The notes: generated by a model not told the origin, from the sequence alone. A DNA stretch of 49,004 nucleotides from Acidobacteriota bacterium (GCA_016178945.1 JACOSH010000314.1:1-49004), one strand, 5' to 3'; counted from the stretch's first letter, positions 1-8,086 are shown. Translations and numbers: made by a program.

Positions 1-225
1 GTGGTTGCCGCCATCGTCCTTTGGAACACGGTCTACCTGGAGCGCGCGGTCGCCGCGATCCGGGAAACCGGGCAGGCAGTGTCCGACGAGACGCTTGCCC
101 ACCTCTCACCCCTCAAGTGGGAGCACATCAACCTGACAGGCGATTACCACTGGCGCAAGGACGCCGGGCTCTCAAACCGCAAATCGCGCCCGCTCAGAAC
201 CGGCAGACCGGGCCTCACGCCTTAA
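1..225 (+). mobile_element. Tn3-family transposase, C-terminal end (cut by window edge)
   Basis: The reading frame is open from the first base and encodes 74 residues matching the C-terminal end of Tn3-family transposases. Visible hallmarks are [13 protein letters not shown] followed by [17 protein letters not shown], the most conserved block near the end of the Tn3 DDE transposase. In the family this enzyme performs replicative cointegrate transposition at 38-bp-type terminal repeats. The tail ends about 20 residues after the GDYHW block, as in full-length members, so the 3' end seems intact. The rest lies outside the window, so an intact gene cannot be told from a remnant. I see no Tn3 terminal repeat or resolvase in the following kilobase. 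Confidence 0.85.
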
Positions 226-963
226 CGTGCAATATTTGACCAATGGAGGAGTGACCCCCTATACGGTAGAGAACGGCACCCTGCGCGTTTCCTAGCCTCG
301 GTATCAACGCGGAGCCCATAGAGGCACTAGGGACGTGCTGCGGCAGGCACTGGGGCAAGTGTCCGACTGCGTGCCAGCTGAGACGCATATCCTTTCTGTG
401 ATCTTGTACGGGAATAGCGCAAATGGCCGTCGCGGCTGGGGGATCCGCACCTTTTGGCGGCTCTGACCGATAACTTGGTGTGAGGTAATCCATCCAGTGT
501 TGATTCAACGAGCAGCCTACAGTACTGAACCCAAACGTGTGGACCCGTCCAGCCGGGTTGTTTCCAGCCTCACCCAAAAACCTGCTTCCGGCAATCAGGG
601 CACACAGATCGACAGGGCGATGCGGGGGCTCTTCAACGAAGTGAATAAGAAGAGGAAAACCGCCAGGGAAGAATCGGGCCATAGCTTCTTCGGTACCATT
701 TTCGGGGGTCCGATCATGGGAACTCTGATCGGGCAGGCTATCGGCAATTCCGCGAACGACTCGGACCAGGACGCAGCAAGAGAGCAAAAGAAACAAAATG
801 GGGCGACAAGTCTTGCGCCACTTCTGGCACAATCCTTTACATCGGTGGCGTACACCGGCGACAGGCTGGCGGGAAAAGGCAATTCGCTCCTGGAAGACCC
901 CTTAGCTGGCAGGCGAAAACCGCCTGCCCCACGGCTTAGCAAACTGCTGAAACCAGGTGATAC
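226..963. other. Gene-poor stretch after the transposase end
   Basis: No convincing gene is visible. Two long overlapping frames exist, one on each strand (215-832 minus, 497-1105 plus), but neither shows a recognisable domain or a good ribosome binding site. The plus frame runs straight into the kinase relic. The only structured item is the hairpin at 908-928. Confidence 0.5.
908..928. repeat. REP-like perfect hairpin
   Basis: The 8-base arms GGCAGGCG and CGCCTGCC are perfectly complementary around a 5-base loop (AAAAC). No T-tract follows, so it is not a standard intrinsic terminator. The GC-rich arm and short A-rich loop resemble the REP-type intergenic palindromes common in many GC-rich genomes. 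It lies about 55 bases before the kinase relic. Confidence 0.5.
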
Positions 964-1105
964 CATGCCCGGACACGGCACTATGACCCCCGGCTCCACC
1001 ATCGCCCACTACAAGATCACCGCCCAAGCTTGGCGCCGGCGGCACAGGCGCGCCGTCTATCGCGCCACCGACACCAAGCTGGATCGCGATGTCGTGGTTG
1101 GTTAG
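964..1105 (+). pseudogene. Frame-broken N-terminus of a PASTA/TolB-type Ser/Thr protein kinase
   Basis: The start reads MPGHGTMTPGSTIAHYKIT and, after a disturbed stretch, AVYRATDTKLDRDV. This is the N-terminal pattern of bacterial Hanks-type kinases (HY.I...LG.GGMG.VYRA.D..L.R.VA.K). The glycine loop itself is only readable after frame correction: an extra C near 1024 shifts the frame into KLGAGGTG, and about two further bases near 1050 restore it. The frame then stops at 1105, before the catalytic lysine region would continue. It is a short dead relic of a family strongly expanded in Acidobacteriota. It may mark host sequence flanking the integrated element. Confidence 0.65.
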
Positions 1106-1295
1106 CGCGCCCCCCGAACCAGCGCTGTCCGCCATTTATGTCGATTCTGGCCGGCAAGTGGGCTTCTCGTAGACTGGCCCCAGACGCTGGCACGCTACTC
1201 CTTCGTCGATGGCGGAGGCTTCGGGATTCTTGGGAGTTGCTCGCTCCGTCGAGATTCTTCCTGATATCATCGTGGTCCCTGACGCGGATTCAGAA

Positions 1296-2441
1296 TTACT
1301 GAATCACCGCCGATTGAGAAGTCACCGCAGCCGCCTGTTGCCGTTCGGCTTCCGCTTTGCGCTTTTCGTCTGCGCCGCGCTGGCGCGCGGCAATCTCGTC
1401 GAGGGCGCGCCGCTTCGCTTCCATACGAACGTGGGAGTAACGCGAGAGCATGGCGCGCGAGACGTGCCCTGCGATGCTCATGATGACCTCGTCGCCTGCG
1501 CCCGATTCCGCGAGCTCCGTTACCAAGGTGTGGCGGTTATCGTGCCACCGGCCCTTCACCCCGGCCTTCTCGCGGACCTTGGTCCACGCCGTCTTGAACG
1601 ACGTGATTGGGCGCGTCGGATCTTTGGGGAGAGGCTTCCCGAAGGCGAACACAAACCACTCCGGCCTGCACTCTCCGAACCGCCGCGTGTACCAGGAGGC
1701 GTGCGCCTCCAGCGCGGCGATGGCCGTGTCGTTCAGCGGGATCACCCGGCCCGTACCAGCGTCGGTCTTTGACTTGCCCACCGTGAGCTGCTTCTTATGG
1801 ACGAGGTCGATCTGCTGCCACCGGAGTTCGCGCAGTTCCTTGTCGCGCAGTCCGCAGTTCAGATCCACCACCAGGGCGGGGTACATGTTCCTGCTCCGCA
1901 ACTTCGCAGCTTCCGCCAGCATGCGCGCCTTCTCGTCGGCGGTGTAGGCGCGTCCCGGCGATGGCGGGGTTGGGAGTTTCATCGCCTTCTCGCGGCGCAA
2001 CTTCGCGCGGATCAGATCTCCCTGGTCGCCGCATAGCCGCAACAGCACCAGCACTTCGTCGTTGACGGTCTTCGGTCCGGCCTTCTCCGCTAACCGATCC
2101 GTCTGGTAGCGTTTCACGACCGTCGGCGTAATCTCCACGACGAGCTTCCCGCCGAGGTGGTCAGTCACGTGTCCGAGGGCGTAGACCGCGAATGTCGCTG
2201 ATTCGTGTTTTAATTTGTAATCGAGAAGGAATTCATCTGCTGCTTGCTGGATCGTTTTCCGCTGCTGTTCGCGGGCTTCCTGTTCGACGACCTGGCTGTA
2301 GCTTGTCTCTAATCGCTCGCGCTGGCGGCGCTCCTCCGCGATAGCGTGGGGCTTGCTGGCGGTGCCGGTGGAACCCCGGTGCCGCCGCCCGTCCAGTTGG
2401 AACTCGTAATGGTAGAACCTGCCGTTTTTGAAGACGCTCAT
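1296..2441 (-). CDS. Tyrosine recombinase / integrase
   Basis: This is a 381-residue site-specific recombinase of the phage-integrase family, presumably integrating and excising the element at its attachment site. An N-terminal basic and helical arm/core-binding region (about 1-160) precedes the catalytic domain. Candidate catalytic residues are R199 in CGLRDKELRELRW, K225 in GKSKT, H300 and R303 in WHDNRHT, H326 in AGHVS and the nucleophile Y335 in SRYSHV. All are present, so the enzyme looks active. The C-terminal tail (about 345-381) is charged and Ala/Gln-rich. It is the last gene of the minus-strand element, after the excisionase-like gene, which is the usual place at an element end. No flanking tRNA gene was found, so the attachment target is unknown. 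Confidence 0.93.
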   Translation of the reverse strand: MSVFKNGRFYHYEFQLDGRRHRGSTGTASKPHAIAEERRQRERLETSYSQVVEQEAREQQRKTIQQAADEFLLDYKLKHESATFAVYALGHVTDHLGGKLVVEITPTVVKRYQTDRLAEKAGPKTVNDEVLVLLRLCGDQGDLIRAKLRREKAMKLPTPPSPGRAYTADEKARMLAEAAKLRSRNMYPALVVDLNCGLRDKELRELRWQQIDLVHKKQLTVGKSKTDAGTGRVIPLNDTAIAALEAHASWYTRRFGECRPEWFVFAFGKPLPKDPTRPITSFKTAWTKVREKAGVKGRWHDNRHTLVTELAESGAGDEVIMSIAGHVSRAMLSRYSHVRMEAKRRALDEIAARQRGADEKRKAEAERQQAAAVTSQSAVIQ

Positions 2442-2527
2442 CAGTGCGTTGGAGGTTGGTCTTCCGGACCAACCGTCCCCTAGCCACCATTCGTCACTTC
2501 AGTGGCCCCCAACAGTCAAGTCGAAGC

Positions 2528-2854
2528 TCACCGTGGCCGACCCGCCCCACGACTCGGTTGATTACTCGGCTTTGCGGCGCCACCACCGCCTGGTTGCGAT
2601 TCCAGAAAGGCCGTAATATCCCCGATTTTGTATCTGATCGTCGTTCCGTTGATTCGCCGGAACGTACAGCCGATGTTCAACCGTCGTTCGTTCTGGAGCA
2701 CTTTCACGCTGCAGCCGCGGATGGCGGCGTACACATGCTCATCAACCCACGCCCACGGGACCGTAGGAACCTGCGTCAGATCGACAAGCCGGGGGACGCT
2801 GATCATATTCGTCACCGCCATGCCGGTTTGTCGCTGGCAGCTCTTCGCGCTCAC
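2528..2854 (-). CDS. AlpA/excisionase-like helix-turn-helix protein
   Basis: This 108-residue protein has a central MerR/AlpA-type winged HTH. Residues about 38-90 include WVDEHVYAAIRGCSVKVLQ, followed by RRINGTTIRYKIGDITAFLE, the typical recognition helix, wing and 'R(Y/F)...D(I/L)..(F/W)L' ending. Such proteins act as excisionases or element regulators. The GTG start at 2854 is chosen because AGGAGAG lies about 6 bases upstream and it overlaps the preceding stop (GTGA). An ATG at 2821 lacks such a site. The Gly/Pro/Arg-rich tail looks disordered. Its place directly before the integrase supports a directionality or control role. This is inferred from position and fold only. Confidence 0.72.
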   Translation of the reverse strand: MSAKSCQRQTGMAVTNMISVPRLVDLTQVPTVPWAWVDEHVYAAIRGCSVKVLQNERRLNIGCTFRRINGTTIRYKIGDITAFLESQPGGGGAAKPSNQPSRGAGRPR

Positions 2855-4101
2855 AGGCTTCTCTCCTGCTCACCAGCCAAAACCGCCAGCACCTCGTCCC
2901 AGGCCAGCGTTGGATCTTTGGCCAGCCTCTTGGCCACTGTCGCCCTCAGAGTTTTGGGTACAGTTAATCCCTTGGCGTAGGTAGCGATCTCCTCGCCGGC
3001 TTCGTCGATGATCTTCTGGTATCGGCGAATTGCGGCTGCGCGACGATAGGCTTGCTCGAGGATCCCATCGTCGGGGATCACCTTCTCCACGCCGTGTTCG
3101 ACCAGCTTGGAATCCAGCCACGCGACAAACTGATCGCTGGTGAAGGCGTTCAACTCCACACGCTTGCCGTGGCGGGAACCACGGTGAAGGAACGCGATCT
3201 CTTCTACCGTGGCGCCGTTCTCTTCGAGGTTGCAGGTCGGATCGGACTTGTATTGGACCGACTCGCTCTGGAGTCCCCACTCCTCCACATCGGCCAGCCG
3301 CAGTCCGAGATCGACGACATCCGGGTCACGGGTGAATTCGTAGCGCCTGGTGTCGCGGGTTAATGTCCCCGCGATGCTGAAGCCGCTCTTGTCGAAGTCG
3401 TGTAGGACGAAGATGGTGACCGTCTCCGACAGGTTCTCAATCAGCCTTCGGGAGGCCACCGTCCCCATCCCCTTGCTGGACATGATGGCAAAGTCGTACT
3501 GTTCGGCGAAGCGCGCCCGTTCCAGCAACGGCATGAAACCCTCTTTTTCGATATAGAGCACGGCATTGTAGCGGTTGCGCGGTCCGGAAGTCGGGAACGT
3601 TCCATTGAGGCGCGGGGACTCGATGCCTAGTTCGAGCGGTCCTTCGATGTCCCGGAGGTACTTCCTGACTTCCAGGGTGCCCACGCCGATCTGTTCGCCG
3701 GTATGCGGCTCCCACAGGTGGCCGCGCGCATCGTACACCACATCCCAGCCGGCGGTTTCGTCCGCGTGTTCGCGGATGTAGTCGGGCAGCAACACCTGGG
3801 TGAAGTAGACGTCGCTCAAGGTTTGCTCCGTCCGCTCCTGGATGGCTGGCCGCGCGGCGTACATGATCTGCCGCGCGTTGGCTGGGTAGCGGCCGGAGCC
3901 GCTCGCCTTCTCGTAGGCTTCGCTCATGACTTCATAGGCCGCAGCTTTCGCGGTGACGCGAAAACTATAACCTCGCCAGTACCGTTCTCGCGTGGATTCG
4001 GCCTGCCGGCGATCGCGGTCCTCTTTCTTCTTGATCGCGGCCCAGTCCTTGGTGACGGCCAGCACACCCTCCGCCAGAAGACCGCGGATGCTTTCACTCA
4101 T
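2851..4101 (-). CDS. Topoisomerase VI subunit A / Spo11-like protein (Toprim)
   Basis: This 416-residue protein has the layout of type IIB topoisomerase A subunits. A winged-helix/CAP region contains RYPANARQIMYAARP (71-85). Y81 sits where the catalytic tyrosine falls in the R-(E/D)-I-Y-Y motif of TopoVIA and Spo11. A Toprim domain follows, with metal-binding E185 in LYIEKEGF, D235 and D237 in LHDFDKSG, and the late motif VELNAF (about 315-320). These residues would support ATP-dependent double-strand cleavage and strand passage with the B subunit. It overlaps the upstream GHKL gene by 8 bases, so the two are co-translated. Length matches archaeal A subunits (about 370-390 aa) plus a C-terminal helical tail. 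A nuclease role as in JetD-like Toprim proteins is an alternative, but the tyrosine and the partner favour a topoisomerase. Confidence 0.82.
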   Translation of the reverse strand: MSESIRGLLAEGVLAVTKDWAAIKKKEDRDRRQAESTRERYWRGYSFRVTAKAAAYEVMSEAYEKASGSGRYPANARQIMYAARPAIQERTEQTLSDVYFTQVLLPDYIREHADETAGWDVVYDARGHLWEPHTGEQIGVGTLEVRKYLRDIEGPLELGIESPRLNGTFPTSGPRNRYNAVLYIEKEGFMPLLERARFAEQYDFAIMSSKGMGTVASRRLIENLSETVTIFVLHDFDKSGFSIAGTLTRDTRRYEFTRDPDVVDLGLRLADVEEWGLQSESVQYKSDPTCNLEENGATVEEIAFLHRGSRHGKRVELNAFTSDQFVAWLDSKLVEHGVEKVIPDDGILEQAYRRAAAIRRYQKIIDEAGEEIATYAKGLTVPKTLRATVAKRLAKDPTLAWDEVLAVLAGEQERSL

Positions 4102-5530
4102 CGTCGCCCCCGAGACTAATGCTGCCCTTGCCCCGATCGAGGTAGCGGAACCGGGGGCAGGTCAGGTGGATCGCCAGGCAAACCGGATCGCAATGCAGGT
4201 TGATACGCTGGTTCGCCAGCAGCGCCATCAGCCCGGAGACCAGGTGCTCGTCGTCGATGCGGAAGGCGTCATCCTGAAACGGGTTCCCGAGCGGGACGCT
4301 CCAATTGATCCCGGCACGGAGCCCGCGAGGACCGCCATCAGGAGTGACGGCGAAAGCACACTCGATCAGGTAGGGTAGACCGCGCTGGTCGATCGCTTTC
4401 TTGCAGGTGTAACGTAAGGTCTCGCCTACAGGTTGGAGACGCTGCGCGAAGTGCTCTTTGCCGAGCAGGCCCAGCATCTCAGGCTTCACCGGCGCGGATA
4501 ATTCCTGCATGGCGGCCAGCAGGTCGGCCACGCGGTGCTGGTCGAACTTGCCGTTGTTCGCCAGGTCGTGCAGATACGCCCGCTCCAAGCCGGCCCGCTC
4601 GCTCACCCGCTTCTGCTTCGCCGTGGCGGACAAGCCTCTGAACTCGGAGATGAACTCGCGCACGGTGCGGACTCTCCCGCCGGCGCGCTCGGCTCCGATG
4701 CAGCAGCCGATCAGGGTCTCCAGCCGCTCGTGGTTGTACCAGTGCGCCGAGGTCGGGTCGGTCGGCAGCCACTTCCGCCACTCCGGGGTGGTGGCCTCCA
4801 CGGCCGTGCGCTCCCCGTGGATCAGCAGGTCGAACGTGGCGTGGGGGTTGAACAGGCAGAAGTCCCGCACCAGGTTTTGTAAGAATCCGGGGTCCGCCTC
4901 AGCCGCTTTTGAGCTAGCTGCATCCACCGTCACCCGGGTCAGCGTTCCGCGGTTCCTTACAATTGACTCCTGCCGGTGGTTAACCTGGGGCCGCTGGAGG
5001 ACGTGGTCGGTCGAGACCACGATGGTATGCCGGATGCCCCCGCACTCCACCTCCACCTGGCCGGCCTTCCCGCCGCCGAACACGTAGGGGATCGCCAACA
5101 CGGTTTTGAATGCGTTGCCCTGGGCACCCCGAGTTGGCGAGACGTAGGCAGACTTGTCGCTGGTCCGGCTGCCGAAGTCCAGGATGCGCTCAAGCACATC
5201 CGGATGAAGCCCGGGACCGTTGTCGACCACCGTCAGCGAATCCCCCTGGAAGTCCACCTCGATGCGCGGCGGCGTTCCCGCTTGCTCACACGCATCGAGG
5301 GAATTGTCGACCAGTTCCTTCGCGACGACGCCGGGCCACCAGTTTTCCTTACCGTAGCCGGTCTGCGTCGTGAGCTCATGTTGTCGCTCTACCCTCCCGC
5401 ACGCGCGCGTTAAACGTCCGCTTCCATTCGTGAATCTCAAGCACGATGGCGGGATCTCCGATCTGAACCACCCGGCGCAGTTCGTCCGCCGTGTACACGG
5501 TGCCCCTCGGCTCCCCCAGGCGACGGGCAT
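4094..5530 (-). CDS. Topoisomerase VI subunit B-like GHKL ATPase
   Basis: A Bergerat-fold ATPase is clear: N-box KELVDNSLDACE (71-82), G1 box VVDNGPG (101-107) and G2 box TRGAQGN (133-139). After a short helical region, the C-terminal half resembles the TopoVIB transducer: PEMLGLLGKEHF, then GLPYLIECAFAV and GINWSVP. The DRGKGSI near the end could be the K-loop carrying the switch lysine (K468). The protein ends right after it, so it is a minimal B subunit (archaeal ones run about 530-620 aa). The start is uncertain. The ATG at 5530 reads about 30 residues that look like a shadow of the upstream gene, TTG 5440 is more plausible, and the family-like sequence begins near residue 50. It would clamp DNA and drive the A subunit encoded next. 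Confidence 0.82.
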   Translation of the reverse strand: MPVAWGSRGAPCTRRTNCAGWFRSEIPPSCLRFTNGSGRLTRACGRVERQHELTTQTGYGKENWWPGVVAKELVDNSLDACEQAGTPPRIEVDFQGDSLTVVDNGPGLHPDVLERILDFGSRTSDKSAYVSPTRGAQGNAFKTVLAIPYVFGGGKAGQVEVECGGIRHTIVVSTDHVLQRPQVNHRQESIVRNRGTLTRVTVDAASSKAAEADPGFLQNLVRDFCLFNPHATFDLLIHGERTAVEATTPEWRKWLPTDPTSAHWYNHERLETLIGCCIGAERAGGRVRTVREFISEFRGLSATAKQKRVSERAGLERAYLHDLANNGKFDQHRVADLLAAMQELSAPVKPEMLGLLGKEHFAQRLQPVGETLRYTCKKAIDQRGLPYLIECAFAVTPDGGPRGLRAGINWSVPLGNPFQDDAFRIDDEHLVSGLMALLANQRINLHCDPVCLAIHLTCPRFRYLDRGKGSISLGGDDE

Positions 5531-5807
5531 CCTCTTCGTCGGCCACGATGAAAAGGCAGCCGGCGCGGTCGCTCCAAAGTTCGATGGCCAGGCCTTTCAG
5601 AACGCCGTCCAGAGGTTCAGGTTCCTTCGGTCGATCTGAGGCCCGACCAATCGTCACTCGTTCGTCTGAGGAGTCCTCCCGCGACTCCGGAAAATACGTA
5701 TGCAAAAGGTGCAAAAGGCCAGGGTCGGCTGTCACCAAGGAGGCTTTTGCATCTTTTGCAGATGTTCCTTGACGAATCGCGATGAGGAGTGATTCGCGCC
5801 AGTTCAT
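5376..5807 (-). CDS. Conserved-looking hypothetical protein of the element operon
   Basis: This 143-residue protein is of unknown function. The ATG at 5807 has TGGAGG about 8 bases upstream and overlaps the stop of the primase gene by 4 bases. The C-terminal half looks folded (GLAIELWSDRAGCLFIVADE, then GTVYTADELRRVVQIGDP and IHEWKRTFNARVRE). The middle (about 45-70) is polar and probably flexible. The 3' end overlaps the proposed topoisomerase B start, so translation of the two may be coupled. An inverted repeat with four TTTTGCA units lies in its 5' third. No function can be assigned. Its position suggests a small accessory factor for replication or topoisomerase activity. Confidence 0.6.
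   Translation of the reverse strand: MNWRESLLIAIRQGTSAKDAKASLVTADPGLLHLLHTYFPESREDSSDERVTIGRASDRPKEPEPLDGVLKGLAIELWSDRAGCLFIVADEEDARRLGEPRGTVYTADELRRVVQIGDPAIVLEIHEWKRTFNARVREGRATT
5701..5760. repeat. Inverted repeat with four TTTTGCA units
   Basis: The left arm TGCAAAAGGTGCAAAAGG (5701-5718) and the right arm GCTTTTGCATCTTTTGCA (5743-5760) pair at 16 of 18 positions. Each arm holds two TGCAAAAG units 9 bases apart. It lies inside the 143-aa gene, about 45 bases from its start. It could be an RNA hairpin controlling coupled translation, or a protein-binding or origin-like iteron site. Confidence 0.45.
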
Positions 5808-8086
5808 GCTGATGCCTCCAGCAACTTGGGATTGACGTCGTACGCCTCACTCGGCCGGTGCGAGACCACCTCCTTGGGGCGCGGGCGTATGCAGTAGTGC
5901 TGCTCCAGAATGCTGATCGCCAGCCTAATACCATCCATCGTCTTGAATCGTGATTGGTGAGCGCAGAAGCAATCCCGCGCGGTGAAACTCGGTTCCCCTT
6001 GCTTCCGAATCCAGTCCAAGATTTTCTGGGCGTCCTCGGAAACCTTGTCACGCTCCATCAGGTTGAAGACGGCCAGTGTGTGATCCATGAGGGGGGTAAC
6101 CAGATTGAGGGCTCGCTCTACGGTTCCCTCGCTGATGACGGTGCTTTCAGTGGGGTCCACCAACACGCAATGAAGTACGCCCGCTATTCTTGCCGCGGCG
6201 CCCGGCAGTTTTGAACCCCAGTCCTTTAGGTAGTACAGCTTGCCGCCTTCACGCATCAAGATCTCGATTGCGCGCTGGAAAACCTTCCACGCATCGTAAG
6301 CCTGTGGAGAGAACCTTAGGCGCCAGGGCAGCCAGAGGCCAGCTTCATCGTTTGGGGGTGCAAGCTTCAATAGCCGATCGATGCCATCGCCGTAGGCTTG
6401 TTCGACTGCCGAGGGGCATGGGGCGGGCTTGAGTTCGCGAAACCCGATCGGAGAGGCGGGCAACCCGTACAGGATTCGGGCAATCAGTCCACGGCCCCGA
6501 AAGCCAGGCTTGTCCGAGAGGCTCTCCAGCACGTCCGGTTGCGGTGAGATTGCCACGGTCAATGCCGGGTTGCGCAACATCACGGGCGGCCTGGAGCCTC
6601 TATCCACCCTGACCGCAGCGCCGGCGTGGGCCTGAAGGAATAGATCCAGGTTCGGCACGCCCTTGCTGTACCGGCCGGCCAGCACATCAAAGATGCCACC
6701 CTCATCGGATAGAAGGGCGATTCGCTCGCCCTGCTCTGCCATAAGCGCACCCAATCGCTCAGGCGTTACGTCTTGAGTCCATAGCCGTGGAGCAATCGGT
6801 ACTTGAGGGAGCGACAACTCCATCTCCGCTACCTGTGCCATCAGCTCGGTGTGGTTGGATGACTTCGCAGCCTGCTTCCTGAGCGACTCAATGCGCGCCT
6901 CTTGGGTCTTACGCTCGCTGGCGATTCGGCTGATTTCAGGCTTCAGGCGATGAGCCTCAGACATCTCCCAGTCAATGAAGGGACGTGTCATCCCATTGAG
7001 CACGGCTGTCTTTCGATTGCCGCTCTCCATGGCCACGGCCGTATAGATATTGACGGGCTCGACGTAGCCGGGTTCGGGGCAAACAACCACCTTCTTGGCG
7101 ACGGATGCTGCCACCACAGCCAAGCCCAGCATTGCGGCCAGTTCCATCGGCGTTTCCGTGGCACGCGCCGTAGCCGAGGCCATATCACCAAGGAATCCCG
7201 GCAAAAGGTCAGCAGGTAACGTCGGTGTGTTTCGCCTCCGAAAGGGTACCGGCTCTGGCCAATCCCAATTCTGGGCAGGACCCACAGAGTTCAGCGCGTC
7301 TGGTCCGCGGTTGTCGCCGGGCGCATACGCGCCGATGCTCGCGGCGATCCGCTTGATGTTCTGCGCCGGCGCGGGTTCCTCAAGCCGCGTCGCATTCGTA
7401 ACCTGCAGGGCGGCCTCGATCTCGTCAACTCCCATTCCGCGGCGGCGCATCGAACCGGCCAGGCTCACCAAGGTGTCGTGCTGGCTGCCCTTCCGGATCT
7501 TGCCCTCGCCGAGTTTTGAGGGAATCTTCTTCTGGCCGTGGGGCGAGAGCGCGAGCAGCCAGTCGAGATCGGCCTGGTGCTCCTCGACGTCGAGCAACTG
7601 GCCACGCCAGTGGTTGCCGGTGACGGTAAAGTAACGAGCCTGGTCGTAAATCTCGACGCGGCCGTCGCCCAAGGGGAATGCGGCGCCCCCGCCCGGCAGC
7701 CTCCCCTTTCCCCAAATCTTGATCCCCCGGCCACTCGGGGAGACCTCGGAGTAGGTGTCCGTGAATCGCTCCATGATCGGTTGCGCCCACGGCTTGAGTT
7801 GTTCGGCGTCGTCGAGGCACTGGTCCAAGTCGATTCCGAAGAATGGATCGCGGGGCGAAAAAACGAAGCCAATGCCGGACCATCGTCTTGGATGCTCCTG
7901 CCAGGCCTTCAGCGCCTCGCCCCAAGAGCACCACGTCTTGGTGTCCGTGCTGCTGGCATGGCTGCCGTTGATCTGATTGGGCACCTTTGTAGGCTTGCCG
8001 CTGTCGCGCTGTTCGTATCGCCAGAGGATCCATTGGTCGAGTTCTGCCAGGCTGTCTGGGACGCGGATTATCGCCGCCGTTGTCAC
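5804..8086 (-). CDS. Primase-polymerase (AEP) - PriCT - DUF3987 replication protein
   Basis: This 760-residue multidomain protein looks like a self-contained initiator/primase. Residues about 10-165 resemble the NrS-1-type archaeo-eukaryotic primase-polymerase fold, with acidic pair D86/D88 in FFGIDLD, SPSGRG at 116-121 and YDQARYFTVTG at 147-157. Residues about 200-250 look like PriCT-1 (HDTLVSLAGSMRRRGM). From about 290 on is the DUF3987 region, a helicase-like P-loop module with SGNRKT (355-360) as the Walker A-like motif. The GTG start at 8086 has GAGGAG upstream and overlaps the preceding stop as GTGA. In the families, such proteins replicate plasmids and integrative elements. Its position next to a topoisomerase pair suggests the element replicates autonomously at some stage. 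Confidence 0.83.
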   Translation of the reverse strand: MTTAAIIRVPDSLAELDQWILWRYEQRDSGKPTKVPNQINGSHASSTDTKTWCSWGEALKAWQEHPRRWSGIGFVFSPRDPFFGIDLDQCLDDAEQLKPWAQPIMERFTDTYSEVSPSGRGIKIWGKGRLPGGGAAFPLGDGRVEIYDQARYFTVTGNHWRGQLLDVEEHQADLDWLLALSPHGQKKIPSKLGEGKIRKGSQHDTLVSLAGSMRRRGMGVDEIEAALQVTNATRLEEPAPAQNIKRIAASIGAYAPGDNRGPDALNSVGPAQNWDWPEPVPFRRRNTPTLPADLLPGFLGDMASATARATETPMELAAMLGLAVVAASVAKKVVVCPEPGYVEPVNIYTAVAMESGNRKTAVLNGMTRPFIDWEMSEAHRLKPEISRIASERKTQEARIESLRKQAAKSSNHTELMAQVAEMELSLPQVPIAPRLWTQDVTPERLGALMAEQGERIALLSDEGGIFDVLAGRYSKGVPNLDLFLQAHAGAAVRVDRGSRPPVMLRNPALTVAISPQPDVLESLSDKPGFRGRGLIARILYGLPASPIGFRELKPAPCPSAVEQAYGDGIDRLLKLAPPNDEAGLWLPWRLRFSPQAYDAWKVFQRAIEILMREGGKLYYLKDWGSKLPGAAARIAGVLHCVLVDPTESTVISEGTVERALNLVTPLMDHTLAVFNLMERDKVSEDAQKILDWIRKQGEPSFTARDCFCAHQSRFKTMDGIRLAISILEQHYCIRPRPKEVVSHRPSEAYDVNPKLLEASA

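Noticed and set aside
215-832. 205-residue open frame on the minus strand after the Tn3 end
   Set aside because: No domain, no ribosome binding site, and cysteine/proline-rich composition typical of a chance frame. It overlaps an equally featureless plus-strand frame.
825-841. Sigma-54-like TGGCAC followed by TTTACA
   Set aside because: The obligatory GC at -12 is missing, and only the dead kinase relic lies downstream.
1106-1295. Possible tRNA or attachment site next to the integrase
   Set aside because: I found no cloverleaf-compatible sequence and no direct repeat matching the right-hand candidate boundaries.
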